Assembly: GCF_000143985.1 (NCBI RefSeq)
Contig: NC_014364.1
Span: 930,001 to 994,000, forward strand
DNA: 64,000 nucleotides
Source of the DNA: Sediminispirochaeta smaragdinae DSM 11293
GTDB taxonomy: Bacteria > Spirochaetota > Spirochaetia > DSM-16054 > Sediminispirochaetaceae
Direction: 5' to 3'
The position numbers and the translations under genes were made by a program. The notes below the pieces were generated by a model. That model did no database searches, was not told the origin of the DNA, and saw only the letters and a list, made by a program, of their open reading frames with translations. This document shows, piece after piece, positions 43,357-51,960 of this stretch (position 1 is its first letter; each line of letters starts with the position of its first letter).

Positions 43357-44457
43357 ATGATCAAAGGAGAATACCAGCTCTTTATTCCCGGACCTATCGA
43401 ACTGTCCGGGGAGGTTCTCGAGGAGTTAGCGGCTCCCATGATGCCTCACTTCGGGACGGAATGGGCAGAGCTTTATAAAGAGACTACCGCACTGGCAAAA
43501 CAGATGTTTCAAACAGAGGGTGAGCTCTATATTGTTCCGGGCTCGGGCAGTGCGGCGCTTGATATGGGAATAGGCAACCTTGTTTATGGAAATAAGTCGG
43601 TGCTGGTCGTTAGTAATGGTTTTTTTGGGAATCGACTGTTCGAGATGGCGCAAGGCTTCTCACCGAATGTCGAACTTCTGGATTTTGGCTTTGCACAAGC
43701 GGTGGATTGCCAGCGTGTCAAGGCGGCTCTTGCAAAAAAGCACTACGATGTTTTGATGGCCGTACAGGTCGAGACCTCTATCGGTATTCTCAATCCGATA
43801 GAGACATTGGCATCACTCACAAGGGACTCCGGCACGGTCTTTTTTGTCGACGGAGTATCATCGATAGGGGTGGAGCGGATGCTGATGGACCGGTGGGGTG
43901 TTGATGTTTGCGCCTCCGCTTCTCAGAAGGGACTTGAATCACCTCCGGGCCTGGGCTTATTGGCCTTTAATGCAAAAGCATGGTCTCTTATGGAAACGAC
44001 TTCCCGTCCCGATTGGTATCTCAATCTCAAGGTGTGGAAACGCTACGAACCCTACTGGGGGCCGACGCATCCGCAGCTTGTGACCCATGCCGTGCCGATT
44101 GTGAGGGCGATGACGGTTGCATTGAAGCAGATGCTTAAAGACGGCTATGAGCGGCATATCGATTCATATGCCACTATTACCAAGTATTTCCGAACGGAGT
44201 TGGAAAGACAGGGCTTTCAGCTGTATATAAAGGATGGTTATGCTCACGGGCTTACGGCCGTCACCATCCCCGGTGGCAAGGCCGGCGAGCTTGTTGAGTA
44301 TTTTAAGCAGCAGCACCGCATCCTTATAGGTGGCGGCTTGGGCCCGTCCAAGGGGCTTGTTGTGCGTATCGGCCATATGGGTTCTGTCGCCGATCGGAAG
44401 CATCTGGACAAAATTCTCTCGATTTTTGCGGAAGCCAAAAGTAGTGTGCCATTATGA
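43357..44457 (+). CDS. Class V PLP aminotransferase (alanine-glyoxylate/ureidoglycine type)
   Basis: A 366-residue fold-I PLP enzyme. The N-terminus IPGPIELSGEVLEELAAPMMPHFG is typical of the serine-pyruvate/alanine-glyoxylate group. The cofactor Asp is in VFFVDGVSSIG and the Schiff-base lysine in SASQKGLESPPG; the C-terminus has LRIGHMG-like VVRIGHMG. It would remove or transfer an alpha-amino group. It sits between the transporter and three dehydrogenases and overlaps the next gene by 4 bp, which suggests the imported compound is aminated. The precise substrate is unknown. Confidence 0.87.
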   Translation: MIKGEYQLFIPGPIELSGEVLEELAAPMMPHFGTEWAELYKETTALAKQMFQTEGELYIVPGSGSAALDMGIGNLVYGNKSVLVVSNGFFGNRLFEMAQGFSPNVELLDFGFAQAVDCQRVKAALAKKHYDVLMAVQVETSIGILNPIETLASLTRDSGTVFFVDGVSSIGVERMLMDRWGVDVCASASQKGLESPPGLGLLAFNAKAWSLMETTSRPDWYLNLKVWKRYEPYWGPTHPQLVTHAVPIVRAMTVALKQMLKDGYERHIDSYATITKYFRTELERQGFQLYIKDGYAHGLTAVTIPGGKAGELVEYFKQQHRILIGGGLGPSKGLVVRIGHMGSVADRKHLDKILSIFAEAKSSVPL

Positions 44458-45221
44458 AACGTGCGGGGAAATCGTTTTTAGGAAAAACTATTTTTATCAC
44501 CGGATCTAGCAGAGGCCTGGGAAATACCTTTGCCAGGGTGTTTGCGGCCGAAGGCGCCACCGTTATTCTGCATGGAAGAGATAAGGATCGTCTGGAGCAG
44601 GCCCGATTGTCAATGGACCGGCAAGGGTATGATGTGCATGCTGTTTCCTTCGACGTTACCGACCAAGAGGCCGTACGGCAGGGAATCGATCATATCGAGG
44701 AGAATATCGCACCAATCGATGTTCTTATGAACAATGCGGGAATCAATATACGCGATCACTTTCTCACCATGAGCAGAGAACACTGGGAGGCCGTACTGAA
44801 AACGAATCTCGATAGTGTCTTTTACGTCGGGCAAGCCGTTGCAGCATATATGGCAAGACGAAAGAGTGGAAAGATTATCAATACCTGTTCTTTGCTGAGT
44901 GAACTTGCACGTCCGGGGATCCCTGCCTATACCGTTTCAAAGGGCGGTGTAAAGATGCTGACAAAAGCCATGGCCATTGACTTGGCTGCTTTCAACATCC
45001 AAGTGAACGGTATCGGCCCCGGATATTTTGCAACTGAGATGAATCAACCCCTGAAGGCGAATGAAGAGTTTGATACGTGGCTTAAGCAAAGGACTCCTAT
45101 GCAGCGGTGGGGTGATGAAGTAGAACTCTGTTCGGCCGTTCTTTTTCTTGCCGGCGAGGGATCAAATTTCATGACAGGACAAATCGTCTATATCGACGGT
45201 GGAATCCTCGCATCTTTGTAA
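44454..45221 (+). CDS. SDR oxidoreductase, gluconate 5-dehydrogenase-like
   Basis: A 255-residue NAD(P)-dependent short-chain dehydrogenase. It has FITGSSRGLGN (cofactor loop), NNAGINIRD, a serine in NTCSLLSE and the YTVSK catalytic pair, then NGIGPGYFATEMNQPL. The long match to IdnO-type gluconate 5-dehydrogenases, recalled from memory, suggests interconversion of a keto- and a hydroxy-aldonate. It overlaps the aminotransferase gene by 4 bp. Confidence 0.88.
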   Translation: MKRAGKSFLGKTIFITGSSRGLGNTFARVFAAEGATVILHGRDKDRLEQARLSMDRQGYDVHAVSFDVTDQEAVRQGIDHIEENIAPIDVLMNNAGINIRDHFLTMSREHWEAVLKTNLDSVFYVGQAVAAYMARRKSGKIINTCSLLSELARPGIPAYTVSKGGVKMLTKAMAIDLAAFNIQVNGIGPGYFATEMNQPLKANEEFDTWLKQRTPMQRWGDEVELCSAVLFLAGEGSNFMTGQIVYIDGGILASL

Positions 45222-45253
45222 TTTTTGAATGGTAAGAGAGGTACAACAAGATT

Positions 45254-46276
45254 ATGCGAACACTTGAATATCGTGGCAACGCAACGATCGGGCTCGGAGA
45301 AAAACCGATTCCGGAGCCCAATAAAGACCAGGTACGCATACGAATAGCCTACGCAGGTATCTGCGGCACCGATATGCATATCTCTGACGGACAGCATCCG
45401 AGGGCCAAAGCAGGGTTAACAATGGGACACGAATTTTCCGGAGTCATAGATAAGGCTGGCAGCGATACCACCTTTACTGCCGGGGAGCATGTGATCGTAG
45501 AGCCTCTTATCAGCTGCGGGACCTGCTACAGTTGCCGTGCCGGTTTTCCGCACGTTTGTGCGAACCTTGGTTTGTACGGCATCGATCAGGACGGAGGCTT
45601 TGCCGATTACTGTGTCGTTCCTGCTCAAAGTGTCTACCATCTTTCCGATTCCGTCCCGTTGGTGCATGGGGCGCTTGTCGAGCCCTTGGCGGTTGGAGTT
45701 CATGCCGTACGTTTGTCTCGAACAAAGGTCATGGATACCGTCTTGGTCATCGGAGGCGGCCCCATCGGTTTTTTTGTCGCCACTGCGGCACGTCAAGCCG
45801 GAGCGGAGGTGCACATCGCAGAGATTAATCCCTTTCGACGGAGGATTATCGAAGAGATGGGCTTTTCTCTCTTCGACCTTCCTGCCGATGGCGACATGAC
45901 CATGAGGGATGAAGTAACGGACGGAAAAGGCTTCGATGTGGTGTTTGACGCAGCGGGAGGAGCTTCGACGCTCCGCTCCGCCGTCGATCTTGCAAGGGTA
46001 CGTGGTGAGGTGGTCATCGTTGCAGTACCTCCTCAGGAGCGGGTGATCTCATATACGCCCATCGCCTTTAAGGAGATCTCATTTGTAGGAGTCAGGGTAT
46101 ATGAATACTATGACTTTAAACGCGCAATACAGCTACTTGAAGGGCTTACCATAGAGCTCTCAAAGCTCTATCGCGTCTTTCCTCTTGCGCAATATCAGGA
46201 GGCCTTCGAGGCTGCAAAACAGGGGAATGGGGTGATGAGGGTACTTTTTTTCCTGGGAGAAGGTGCGACCCTATGA
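45254..46276 (+). CDS. Zinc-dependent medium-chain dehydrogenase (polyol/sugar-acid type)
   Basis: A 340-residue alcohol dehydrogenase. The catalytic zinc ligands are in AGICGTDMH and MGHEFSG, the structural zinc cysteines in CGTCYSCRAGFPHVC, and the Rossmann loop is VIGGGPIGFF. It belongs with sorbitol, threonine and L-idonate 5-dehydrogenases; beside an IdnO-like SDR, an aldonate oxidation is likely. It overlaps the following dehydrogenase gene by 4 bp. Confidence 0.88.
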   Translation: MRTLEYRGNATIGLGEKPIPEPNKDQVRIRIAYAGICGTDMHISDGQHPRAKAGLTMGHEFSGVIDKAGSDTTFTAGEHVIVEPLISCGTCYSCRAGFPHVCANLGLYGIDQDGGFADYCVVPAQSVYHLSDSVPLVHGALVEPLAVGVHAVRLSRTKVMDTVLVIGGGPIGFFVATAARQAGAEVHIAEINPFRRRIIEEMGFSLFDLPADGDMTMRDEVTDGKGFDVVFDAAGGASTLRSAVDLARVRGEVVIVAVPPQERVISYTPIAFKEISFVGVRVYEYYDFKRAIQLLEGLTIELSKLYRVFPLAQYQEAFEAAKQGNGVMRVLFFLGEGATL

Positions 46277-47226
46277 GTTTTCTTGTTGCGCAAGTTGATT
46301 ATGATTACCCCGATACCAGGATCGAACGGGAAATCATTGAAGCAGCCGGGGGAGAGCTAAAATCGGCTCATCTCCGAGATGAGCAAGAGCTTATCGACTT
46401 TGCTGCCGATGCCGATGCCGTTATCGTCCAATATGCCCCAATCACCCGTAATGTGCTTGAACACCTTCCCTCTTGCAAGATTGTCAGCCGATATGGCATT
46501 GGTATCGACAATGTCGATACCATCGCTGCTCAGGAGCTGGGGATCTATGTCGCCCATAATCCCGAATATTGTATCGACGAAGTTTCCGACCATGCATTGG
46601 CCATGATCATGACCCTGCAGAGGCAAATAGCCTCCGGTACCGATCTTGTTAAACAGGGAATTTGGGATTTTACGAAACTCACGCCGATAAAGGCTTCCCC
46701 GCAAACTACCATTGGCATCATCGGCTTCGGGCATATCGGCCGGAGAATTGCGCAAAAACTGCAGGCCATTGGCTTTTCCTGCATTGCGCATGATCCCTAT
46801 GTCGCTCAGGAGACATTCGATTCCCATGGTGTGCGGAGGGTCGCCCTTCCGTACCTCATGCAACATGCCGATTGCATCACGGTTCACTGTTCCCTTACCG
46901 ATGAAACAAAAAACCTTGTAGATGCTGCCATGATAGGGCTCATGAAACCTGAGGCCTATATTGTAAATACTTCCAGGGGACCGGTCATCGACGTAGATGC
47001 GCTTTCCCTCGCTCTTCGTCAGGGAAAAGTAAGGGGAGCGGCCCTTGATGTGCTTCCCGAAGAGCCTCCGAAGTCGTTTGAGGAGATCGCCCATTTACCT
47101 TCTCTGCTGCTCACTCCCCATATCGCCTTTTATTCGGAGACCGCCATCGTTGAATTACGCTCATCAATTGCCCGGCAGGTTGTGCAGGTAATGCAAAACG
47201 AACCTCCTCAGTATAACGCCTACTAA
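46273..47226 (+). CDS. D-2-hydroxyacid dehydrogenase (CtBP/SerA-like)
   Basis: A 317-residue NAD-dependent dehydrogenase. The cofactor loop is GIIGFGHIGRRIA, and the substrate and catalytic residues lie in NTSRGPVIDVDAL (Arg), DVLPEEPP (Glu) and LTPHIAFYSE (His). This group reduces 2-oxoacids such as glyoxylate, hydroxypyruvate or 2-keto-aldonates. It could use the keto acid made by the aminotransferase in the same operon. It is the last gene before a hairpin. Confidence 0.88.
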   Translation: MSFLVAQVDYDYPDTRIEREIIEAAGGELKSAHLRDEQELIDFAADADAVIVQYAPITRNVLEHLPSCKIVSRYGIGIDNVDTIAAQELGIYVAHNPEYCIDEVSDHALAMIMTLQRQIASGTDLVKQGIWDFTKLTPIKASPQTTIGIIGFGHIGRRIAQKLQAIGFSCIAHDPYVAQETFDSHGVRRVALPYLMQHADCITVHCSLTDETKNLVDAAMIGLMKPEAYIVNTSRGPVIDVDALSLALRQGKVRGAALDVLPEEPPKSFEEIAHLPSLLLTPHIAFYSETAIVELRSSIARQVVQVMQNEPPQYNAY

Positions 47227-47233
47227 GATCTAC

Positions 47234-47263
47234 CGCCCCCCTTTGCCTCAAGGAAGGGGGGCG
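47234..47263 (+). terminator. Probable terminator hairpin at the end of the regulon operon
   Basis: CGCCCCCCTT (47234-47243) pairs exactly with AAGGGGGGCG (47254-47263) around a 10-base loop. The stem is very strong, but it is followed by TAATCAAAA rather than a T-run, so termination may be partial or assisted. Confidence 0.6.
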
Positions 47264-47368
47264 TAATCAAAATCCTATGTAGGAATTTCCAATCCCCTTT
47301 TTTTTCGAATCTCCGTTACAATTTACTACATGAGCGCTACCGCTTCATTGCGGAGGGGGTACTTGAGA

Positions 47369-48421
47369 ATGAAACGAATCACAATTAAGGATATTGCTGC
47401 TGCCTCAGGCTATTCAAAGACCGCTGTTTCCTTTGCTTTCAACCGCCCCGAGCGAATCTCCGAGGAGGCACGACGTGCCATCTTCCAGGCGGCAGAACGG
47501 CTCGGCTATATTCCCGACCCTTTTGCGAGGAATCTTTCCCGCTGTAGTTCCGACACCATAGGACTTTTACTCCCTCAACCAGTGGAATACTCCTTTGAAA
47601 ATCCCTATCTTGTCGATATTGTTCGCGGAGTGGGCCGAGAGTGTCACGTGCGACAAAAAAGCCTTTCCATCATCCCGCCCGTGAAAGGGCGCCTCCCAGA
47701 ACTCGCTGGCGAGGCCGCTGTCGATGGAATGATCGCAATCGGTCTTGATCCTGATGATGAACTTCTTGAGGCGCTGCGACGTCGGGAACTCCCCTTTGTC
47801 ACCATCGACGGCGATGCCGTGGCTGGTGTTCCGTCGGTGGGAATTGACGACCGCAAGGCGGCAAAAACCGCTACCGAACATCTTCTCTCCCTGGGCCACC
47901 GACATATTTTGGTCCTTGGCTTGTGCGCACCCGATCCACCGGTCAATTACCGCTACAGCTCCCTGCATGCCAGGCGTCTTGCAGGTATCCATGATGCCTT
48001 CGACTCCCTCTCGCTTGTCGACAGCCCGGATGATGTACTCATATTCGAATCGTGTGAACTTACGCCCGACGCCGGTGCCGAGGCCGTTCGTCGTATTTTT
48101 TCATCGTCGTCTGAGAAGGCCTTTTCACTCCCAACGGCGATCTTTGCCTTCAGCGACATCATAGCGGCTGGGGCGCTTCGTGCCCTGCGGGAACTTGATA
48201 TTCCCGTTCCCCGTTCCGTTTCGGTCCTGGCCTTCGACGGATCATCTATCTCAAATCTTACCGTGCCCCGCCTTTCTTCCATTGTGCAACCTGGAGAAGA
48301 GAAGGGGAGCTGTGCCGCAGCCGCCCTCTTTTCTCTCATCCGCGGGGATAAGGCCGAATCCGCTATACTTCCTTTTTCTCTTCGTTTGGGAGATAGCCTT
48401 GCGCCTCCTTTCTCAGAGTGA
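47369..48421 (+). CDS. LacI-family repressor, probably of the GH31 gene
   Basis: A 350-residue repressor with HTH ITIKDIAAASGYSKTAVSFAF and a sensing domain ending SVSVLAFDGSSISNLTVPRLSSI. ATG 47369 has GGAGGGGG ten bases upstream and places the HTH at the N-terminus; the frame from 47330 would add 13 residues. Its 3' end overlaps the convergent GH31 gene by 9 bp. It probably responds to maltose- or isomaltose-type sugars. Confidence 0.88.
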   Translation: MKRITIKDIAAASGYSKTAVSFAFNRPERISEEARRAIFQAAERLGYIPDPFARNLSRCSSDTIGLLLPQPVEYSFENPYLVDIVRGVGRECHVRQKSLSIIPPVKGRLPELAGEAAVDGMIAIGLDPDDELLEALRRRELPFVTIDGDAVAGVPSVGIDDRKAAKTATEHLLSLGHRHILVLGLCAPDPPVNYRYSSLHARRLAGIHDAFDSLSLVDSPDDVLIFESCELTPDAGAEAVRRIFSSSSEKAFSLPTAIFAFSDIIAAGALRALRELDIPVPRSVSVLAFDGSSISNLTVPRLSSIVQPGEEKGSCAAAALFSLIRGDKAESAILPFSLRLGDSLAPPFSE

Positions 48422-50809
48422 GAAGTCGATGGGTCCTGCACCGCGCTGAATTTCTATGACTTCCGTGGGGTGATCTTCTCCTCGGTGAATGTAGAATTCG
48501 ATGTCCGCTTCAGGACCCGCTCCTTCAATCGTCGCAAGGGAGAAATGCAGTGTCGATGACGAACTACGTTTAAGTACTGCACGGCTTGTTCGAAAATCGG
48601 TTTTGTCGCCGGAAAGGATACTGGCCCCGTCGTCTTCCCGGATAATGCAGGAGCTTTCGCCGAAAGTTTCCTTCCGTGAAGGGAGAAAGAGATGCAGCTG
48701 GAGGGGATTCCACCAGGCATCGGTGGTATGCTGTGCCACCTTGCACATCGGGAGGATTGTTCCCGTTCGAACAAAAAGAGGAATCTGATCCAGGGATGCC
48801 GTAACGAGAATATCTTGTCCGCCAAGATAACGCTTCCCCGATTCCACCTCTTCCCATATCCCTTCCGGAAGATAGACCGACCGTGCCCGTGCTCCGGGCG
48901 TCAGTATGGGCGCCACTATGAGGGAAGGACCGAAGAGGTATTGATCCGATACGGTACGACATCTCGGATCCTTAGGGAACTCCCAAAAGAGCGGACGCAT
49001 GATCGGGGCCCCCGTTTCTGCAGCCTCGTGGAAAAGCGAGTAGGTATAGGGAAGGAAGCGGTAGCGCCGTTCGATTGCCAGCTTTGCCGCCCTCTCAACC
49101 TCGGACCCAAAGGCCCAGGGCTCATGGGATCTGGTGCCAAGGTTGCTGTGGCCCCTAAAAAACGGGGTGAAAGCGGCGTAGGCAAGCCATCGCGCAAAAA
49201 GCTCTCCGCTGGCGTTGCTCTGAAAACCTCCGGCATCCGACCCGACAAAGGGCACTCCGCTGATCCCAAGTCCTGTGAGCATGGGAATCGACATTGCCAT
49301 ATGCTCCCACCAGCTGTTGTTGTCGCCTGTCCAGAGGGCTGCATAACGCTGGATTCCCGCATATCCGGCCCGGGAAAGCACGAAAGGCCTTTCGTTCGGT
49401 TTTGCCGATTGTATGCCCGCACGGGTTGCTTTGCACATTCCCTGTCCAAATACATTGTGAAGCTGAACAAAGGGAACCTCGCGGTCGTCTCCGACGCTTC
49501 GGACGGAATCGGGGAGGGTGAAGTTGGAGCGGTCATAGGGATCACCGGTAAAATCGGCCGGCTCATTCATGTCGTTCCAGATCCCGGAAACCCCCAATTC
49601 CATGTGCTGCTTCACATGGCCGCTCCACCACCTGCGCGGCTCCTCCCTGGTGAAATCGGGGAAGGCTGCCTTCCCTGGCCATACCTTCCCAATATAGGGC
49701 TTCCCGTCCTTGTCCTCCAAAAAGTAGCCTTTGTCGATCCCATCCCGAAAAACGGCGTATGCTTCTTCTGACCCGACTCCCGGGTCGATGATGGTGACGA
49801 CCCGAAATCCCTTCTCCCTCAGTTGCGCCAGTAACTTTCTGGGATTGGGAAAGCTTTTACCGTTCCAGGTAAAAACCTTGTAGCCCTCCATATAATCGAT
49901 ATCAAGATGAATGACGTCGCAAGGGATCGCTTTTTGCCGGAACGTTTCGGCAAGATGGGTCACCTCTTCTTCGGTAAAGTAGCTGTATCGACTCTGGTGA
50001 TAGCCCAGACTCCAAAGCGGTGGAAGGGGCGGTTTGCCGGTGAGACGGGAGTAGTGGGCAAAGGCATCTGCAATGGTTGCTCCGCTCCACAGATAGAAAC
50101 GCAGCCGCGAAAGGGGGGCTGCCACTGTGCAGCGATCACTCCGGCTGTCGGCGAGATCGAACCAGCTCTTTCCCGGCTCGTCCAGGAAAAGGGCGCTTAC
50201 GCTATCGCCTGTATGACGATAAAGCAGGGGAATTGAAACGTACAAAGGATCTCTCTCCGGCGTGTGGCGCGGTTCATCGCTGTTCCACATCTGATAGGTT
50301 CTGCCTCGGCGATCGAGATTTCCACTCTTTTCTCCCAGTCCGAAACATTGTTCTTCCTCTTGCGTTAGGAATGTGAGGCCCGAGAGTGTAGGGGAGAGCA
50401 TAACCGCTCCATCCGCCAGGTCGAAGACGACTCTCCCATCCGCATCACATATCGTCATGGCCCCAGATGCGGATTCTACCTCGACATGTCCTCCCTCCCA
50501 CCGTGCCGTGACGAGGTTATCCTGTTTTCCTGCGGTAACGGAAAGAGGCGCAGGCTTCTCCTCTACAGCCCAGCTTCGGTCGCTTCGAGCGGGAAACGGC
50601 CTCTTTTCCGTCTCGCTGTGACAACTTACCGTCAGTTCGACAAGACCGCCCTCTCTCGGCTGTACCATGAGTTCGGCCTCTTCGAAATCAAAGGTGATGG
50701 CATGCCTGTCGGTGGAGAGATCATACGAACGCAGAGCTCCGGCGCTCTTCAGAGACGTTCCGATGTTCGCAGATAGTGCTTCTATTAGATCGCTGGATAC
50801 GTTGTTCAT
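48413..50809 (-). CDS. GH31 alpha-glucosidase
   Basis: A 798-residue cytoplasmic GH31 enzyme releasing glucose (or xylose) from alpha-glycosides. The nucleophile Asp is in GIWNDMNEPADF; HLDIDYMEGYKVFTWN and GFQSNASGELFARWL, together with FTPFFRGHSN, belong to the conserved barrel. An N-terminal beta domain precedes it. There is no signal peptide. AAGGAG lies before the ATG. An upstream palindrome TAAACCGGTTTA suggests LacI control. Confidence 0.92.
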   Translation of the reverse strand: MNNVSSDLIEALSANIGTSLKSAGALRSYDLSTDRHAITFDFEEAELMVQPREGGLVELTVSCHSETEKRPFPARSDRSWAVEEKPAPLSVTAGKQDNLVTARWEGGHVEVESASGAMTICDADGRVVFDLADGAVMLSPTLSGLTFLTQEEEQCFGLGEKSGNLDRRGRTYQMWNSDEPRHTPERDPLYVSIPLLYRHTGDSVSALFLDEPGKSWFDLADSRSDRCTVAAPLSRLRFYLWSGATIADAFAHYSRLTGKPPLPPLWSLGYHQSRYSYFTEEEVTHLAETFRQKAIPCDVIHLDIDYMEGYKVFTWNGKSFPNPRKLLAQLREKGFRVVTIIDPGVGSEEAYAVFRDGIDKGYFLEDKDGKPYIGKVWPGKAAFPDFTREEPRRWWSGHVKQHMELGVSGIWNDMNEPADFTGDPYDRSNFTLPDSVRSVGDDREVPFVQLHNVFGQGMCKATRAGIQSAKPNERPFVLSRAGYAGIQRYAALWTGDNNSWWEHMAMSIPMLTGLGISGVPFVGSDAGGFQSNASGELFARWLAYAAFTPFFRGHSNLGTRSHEPWAFGSEVERAAKLAIERRYRFLPYTYSLFHEAAETGAPIMRPLFWEFPKDPRCRTVSDQYLFGPSLIVAPILTPGARARSVYLPEGIWEEVESGKRYLGGQDILVTASLDQIPLFVRTGTILPMCKVAQHTTDAWWNPLQLHLFLPSRKETFGESSCIIREDDGASILSGDKTDFRTSRAVLKRSSSSTLHFSLATIEGAGPEADIEFYIHRGEDHPTEVIEIQRGAGPIDFSL

Positions 50810-50844
50810 GCTGATTGCTCCTTGCCCACTGTTGATTTGGCATG

Positions 50845-50856
50845 TAAACCGGTTTA
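50845..50856. promoter_or_regulatory. LacI-type operator upstream of the GH31 gene
   Basis: TAAACCGGTTTA is an exact CG-centred palindrome, 36 bp before the GH31 start on the minus strand and downstream of a TTGACC (-35, 50896-50891 on the minus strand). Confidence 0.55.
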
Positions 50857-50885
50857 GTTCCTATCTTAGGGTACAAGGTGATCGA

Positions 50886-50914
50886 TTGTCGGTCAAGCCC
50901 TTTTATGTGATACT
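50886..50914 (+). promoter_or_regulatory. Extended -10 promoter of the GDSL esterase gene (possible leaderless transcript)
   Basis: TTGTCG (50886-50891), a 17-bp spacer and GATACT (50909-50914) preceded by TG at -15 (TGTGATACT). Transcription would start at about 50921, only three bases before the ATG at 50924, and no ribosome-binding site is visible. An inverted repeat TATGTGA-TACT-TCACATA (50904-50921) overlies the -10 and resembles a CRP/FNR-type site with a 4-base spacer. Confidence 0.45.
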
Positions 50915-50923
50915 TCACATACT

Positions 50924-51553
50924 ATGAAGACAGCATTATGTTACGGAGATTCCAATACCTGGGGACACAGGCCTGAAGATGGAAGTCGCTATCATCGTGA
51001 CCAGCGCTGGCCTGGGGTCCTGCAAGATAAGCTGGGGTCTGAGTGGTCTGTTATTGAGGAGGGGCTTTGCGGACGAACCACGCTTTTCGATGATCCCCTT
51101 ATGGAAGAGCGAAACGGAAAGCGCTATTTGATTCCCTGCCTTGAAACTCACGCTCCCCTCGACCTTGTCGTCCTTATGCTTGGAACAAATGATCTGAAGA
51201 TGCAGTTCAATCTGCCTGCCGAGGCCGTAGCGCAGGGGTGTGAGATCCTCGGAAACATGATCCTTTCCAGCGGCTGCGGAATTGCCGGAGGTGCACCTAA
51301 GCTGCTTTTGCTCGCGCCGCCACCGATCATTGAGACGGGTTGCTTTGCCGCCTCATATGCGGGAGGCGCGGCAAAATCCCTGTATTTTGCAAATCTTTTC
51401 AGAGATGTTGCAGAACGTCTGGCCTGTTCCTTTTTTGATGTGGCGACCGTTGCATCTTCAAGCCTTGTGGATGGTATCCACCTCGACCTGGATGGCCATA
51501 AGGCCCTTGGAAAGGCGCTTGCCGAAACTATTAGCCGCTTAGTCCTCAATTGA
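50924..51553 (+). CDS. SGNH/GDSL esterase
   Basis: A 209-residue cytoplasmic lipase/arylesterase. The nucleophile Ser is in CYGDSNTWG, the oxyanion Gly/Asn in MLGTNDLK, and Asp/His in DGIHLDLDGH. No signal peptide is present, which matches bacterial arylesterases of the TAP-independent group. The protein must begin at ATG 50924 because the catalytic strand follows at once, yet there is no Shine-Dalgarno sequence. It is divergent from the GH31 gene. Confidence 0.88.
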   Translation: MKTALCYGDSNTWGHRPEDGSRYHRDQRWPGVLQDKLGSEWSVIEEGLCGRTTLFDDPLMEERNGKRYLIPCLETHAPLDLVVLMLGTNDLKMQFNLPAEAVAQGCEILGNMILSSGCGIAGGAPKLLLLAPPPIIETGCFAASYAGGAAKSLYFANLFRDVAERLACSFFDVATVASSSLVDGIHLDLDGHKALGKALAETISRLVLN

Positions 51554-51581
51554 TGGATGAATTTCCCTTAAGTTTGCCTAC

Positions 51582-51724
51582 TGTTCCGAATCCTGGTGGC
51601 TGAGGGAAGACAATTACTTTCCCCCCAGCCAATTGAAGGAAAAACTATGAGAAAAAGCATATACCGGCAAAAACGAAACTATTCTACTGGCAAGACGGCG
51701 TGTGCACCACCAGGATTCTGGACA
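51582..51724. mobile_element. MITE-like element, copy B (143 bp)
   Basis: The left end is TGTTCCGAATCCTGGTGG (51582-51599) and the right end is the complement of TGTCCAGAATCCTGGTGG (51707-51724): 16 of 18 matching terminal inverted repeats. Length and end sequence agree with copy A (8687-8828), but the interiors do not clearly align and carry no ORF. It sits 28 bp after the GDSL gene and 11 bp before the 3' end of the DUF3783 gene. Confidence 0.6.
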
Positions 51725-51735
51725 CTAAGAAAAAT

Positions 51736-51960
51736 TTATTTTGCCGATGGTGGGTTTTCCTTCATGTATTCGTGTTCTTCCCTGACCTCACGAATGAGCT
51801 GACCGACCTGCCACTGGACATTCGTCGGAGTTGTTACCGAAAACGCCACTCCCTGGGGATCTTCTATGACCGATTTTACGGCCCTCATGATGGCTACCGC
51901 TTCCTGGTTGTCGAAACCGTGAAGCAGCACCATTCGGTCGTCTTTTTTCTCTTCTTCCAT
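51736..51960 (-). CDS. DUF3783-like small protein
   Basis: A 74-residue soluble protein with the segment RMVLLHGFDNQEAVAIMRAVKSVI, which I recognise as DUF3783. ATG 51960 is preferred with AAAGGA seven bases upstream; ATG 51966 is closer to it. The function is unknown. It is divergent from clpB. Confidence 0.7.
   Translation of the reverse strand: MEEEKKDDRMVLLHGFDNQEAVAIMRAVKSVIEDPQGVAFSVTTPTNVQWQVGQLIREVREEHEYMKENPPSAK

Noticed and set aside
48692-49771. Plus-strand ORF of 359 codons inside the GH31 gene
   Set aside because: It is antisense to catalytic-barrel sequence, is rich in Cys/Pro/Arg/Gly and has no recognisable domain.
51601-51706. Possible small ORF inside element copy B (ATG near 51647)
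   Set aside because: The frame is very short, has no conserved pattern and no counterpart in copy A.
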